Shown piece after piece: positions 63,501 through 64,000 of a stretch of 64,000 nt of DNA. Made by a program: the position numbers and the translations under genes. The number at the start of each line of letters is the position of its first letter. Within the stretch, counting starts at the first letter, position 1. The stretch spans positions 6,264,001 to 6,328,000 of the forward strand of contig NC_079885.1 in NCBI RefSeq assembly GCF_029227915.1. Reading direction: 5' to 3'. This stretch comes from Hydractinia symbiolongicarpus (Eukaryota; Cnidaria; Hydrozoa; Anthoathecata; Hydractiniidae). The notes below the pieces were generated by a model that saw nothing but the letters and a program-made list of their open reading frames with translations, was not told the origin of the DNA and did no database searches.

Positions 63501-64000
63501 TTGTACGGAACTATCTTAAATCCGCATAAGGAGGTAAAAACGATGTATGGGATGAAAGGTAAAAAACAAAAGGTGAAGATCAGCCACATACCCAGCACAA
63601 TCAACCAGAACGAAGATTTCTACGTAGAGATCCCTAACGTTGGTCAAAACGATGTGATATTTCCAGGCTCAAGTTGCTGTTCGACCTGGAGCTTACTGGC
63701 AGCAATAAGAAACGTACAATTGTGAGCAACATCGGCAAGTCCCTGATACAGAACCTTCGTATAACACTCAACGGGAATGAAATTCAAAACATACAAGATT
63801 TTAATATCCTCGCTGTGTATCGAGATCTCTGGATTTCAAAATTTGACAGGGACAATAACCTGATCCTTCAGGGTATCAGCAACGACGATGGAACAATCCG
63901 TGCGTTGCAGGTGAAGGCTAGTGACCATGTTGGTAATGACGAAGAAAAAGCTATTGTGGCAGCGTATGGCAACATTTTTTGCATTCCTATAGGCAAATTT
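63501..64000 (+). pseudogene. Polinton 2 major capsid protein candidate, 5' part, frameshifted
   Basis: Relative of 7945-9256. The frame begins near 63501 with TTG where the element 1 gene has its start, or at ATG 63543. A single-base frame change occurs near 63672, after which the second frame stays open to the window edge. Shared features: QKV followed by NQN, DVIFPG and YRDLW. The rest lies outside the window. Confidence 0.65.

Larger units (their letters stand above)
58283..64000. mobile_element. Polinton/Maverick element 2, left part, decayed
   Basis: It carries relatives of element 1 genes: protein B (61021), coiled-coil/membrane protein (62163-63471), capsid candidate (63501 onward), glycine-hairpin protein (59818) and a SAP-motif protein (59494). 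It also has a Cys-rich protein and one of unknown type. The left border is not defined; it is set at the first of the direct repeats that probably belong to the terminal region. The right part, with any polymerase, integrase and ATPase, lies beyond the window. Protein-level divergence from element 1 is large, so this is a separate lineage rather than a copy. Confidence 0.85.

Overview
The window reads as AT-rich animal (metazoan) nuclear DNA, most likely from a cnidarian and probably a hydrozoan. The host genes have introns with GT/AG borders. They include an NRF-6-type acyltransferase, a rhodopsin-class GPCR with altered motifs, and a secreted protein with paired Cys/Trp modules plus an EGF domain. 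Two large Polinton/Maverick virus-like elements of a type abundant in cnidarian genomes are also present. The species assignment is inference.

Layout. 0.3-0.8 kb: first coding exon of a mitochondrial malonyl-CoA:ACP transacylase (minus strand) with a small palindromic repeat in its intron. 5.1-20.0 kb: Polinton 1, a whole integrated element of about 14.9 kb. It has 181-bp terminal inverted repeats (TIRs), is flanked by the 5-bp direct repeat CCATA, and carries 12 to 13 genes. These include capsid-type proteins, packaging ATPase, retroviral-type integrase and protein-primed DNA polymerase B. Most genes are broken by frameshifts or stops, and one is split by a tRNA-derived SINE with a roughly 330-bp GATA tail. 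23.2-27.7 kb: a complete 7-exon secreted-protein gene (minus). 27.7-40.8 kb: gene-free DNA with a full-length SINE, a Harbinger-like MITE and several dispersed repeat pairs. 40.8-41.9 kb: an intronless GPCR. 42.4-44.3 kb: repeat remnants. 45.2-55.0 kb: a 16-exon NRF-6-type acyltransferase gene (minus) with an unusual helical N-terminal extension and a pogo-like MITE in an intron. 58.3-64.0 kb: the left part of Polinton 2, related to but diverged from Polinton 1, also decayed and running off the window.

How the parts fit. The Polinton genes form compact virus-like cassettes: head-to-head pairs sharing 14-50 bp promoters, stop/start spacings of a few bases, and palindromic hairpins at the ends of cassettes. 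Virion genes (capsid, membrane or coiled-coil proteins, packaging ATPase) sit on the left of Polinton 1, and integration and replication genes on the right. Polinton 2 carries recognisable relatives of several of the same genes in a different order and orientation. No protease gene was recognised in either element. The host genes appear unbroken: both multi-exon models give frames with no internal stop, of 355 and 987 codons. The decay is therefore confined to the mobile DNA.

The points most worth following up are the palindromic 3' hairpins with a shared GTTAC stem, the G-rich block against the right TIR, nearly identical TIRs around decayed genes, and the conserved divergent gene pair in both elements.
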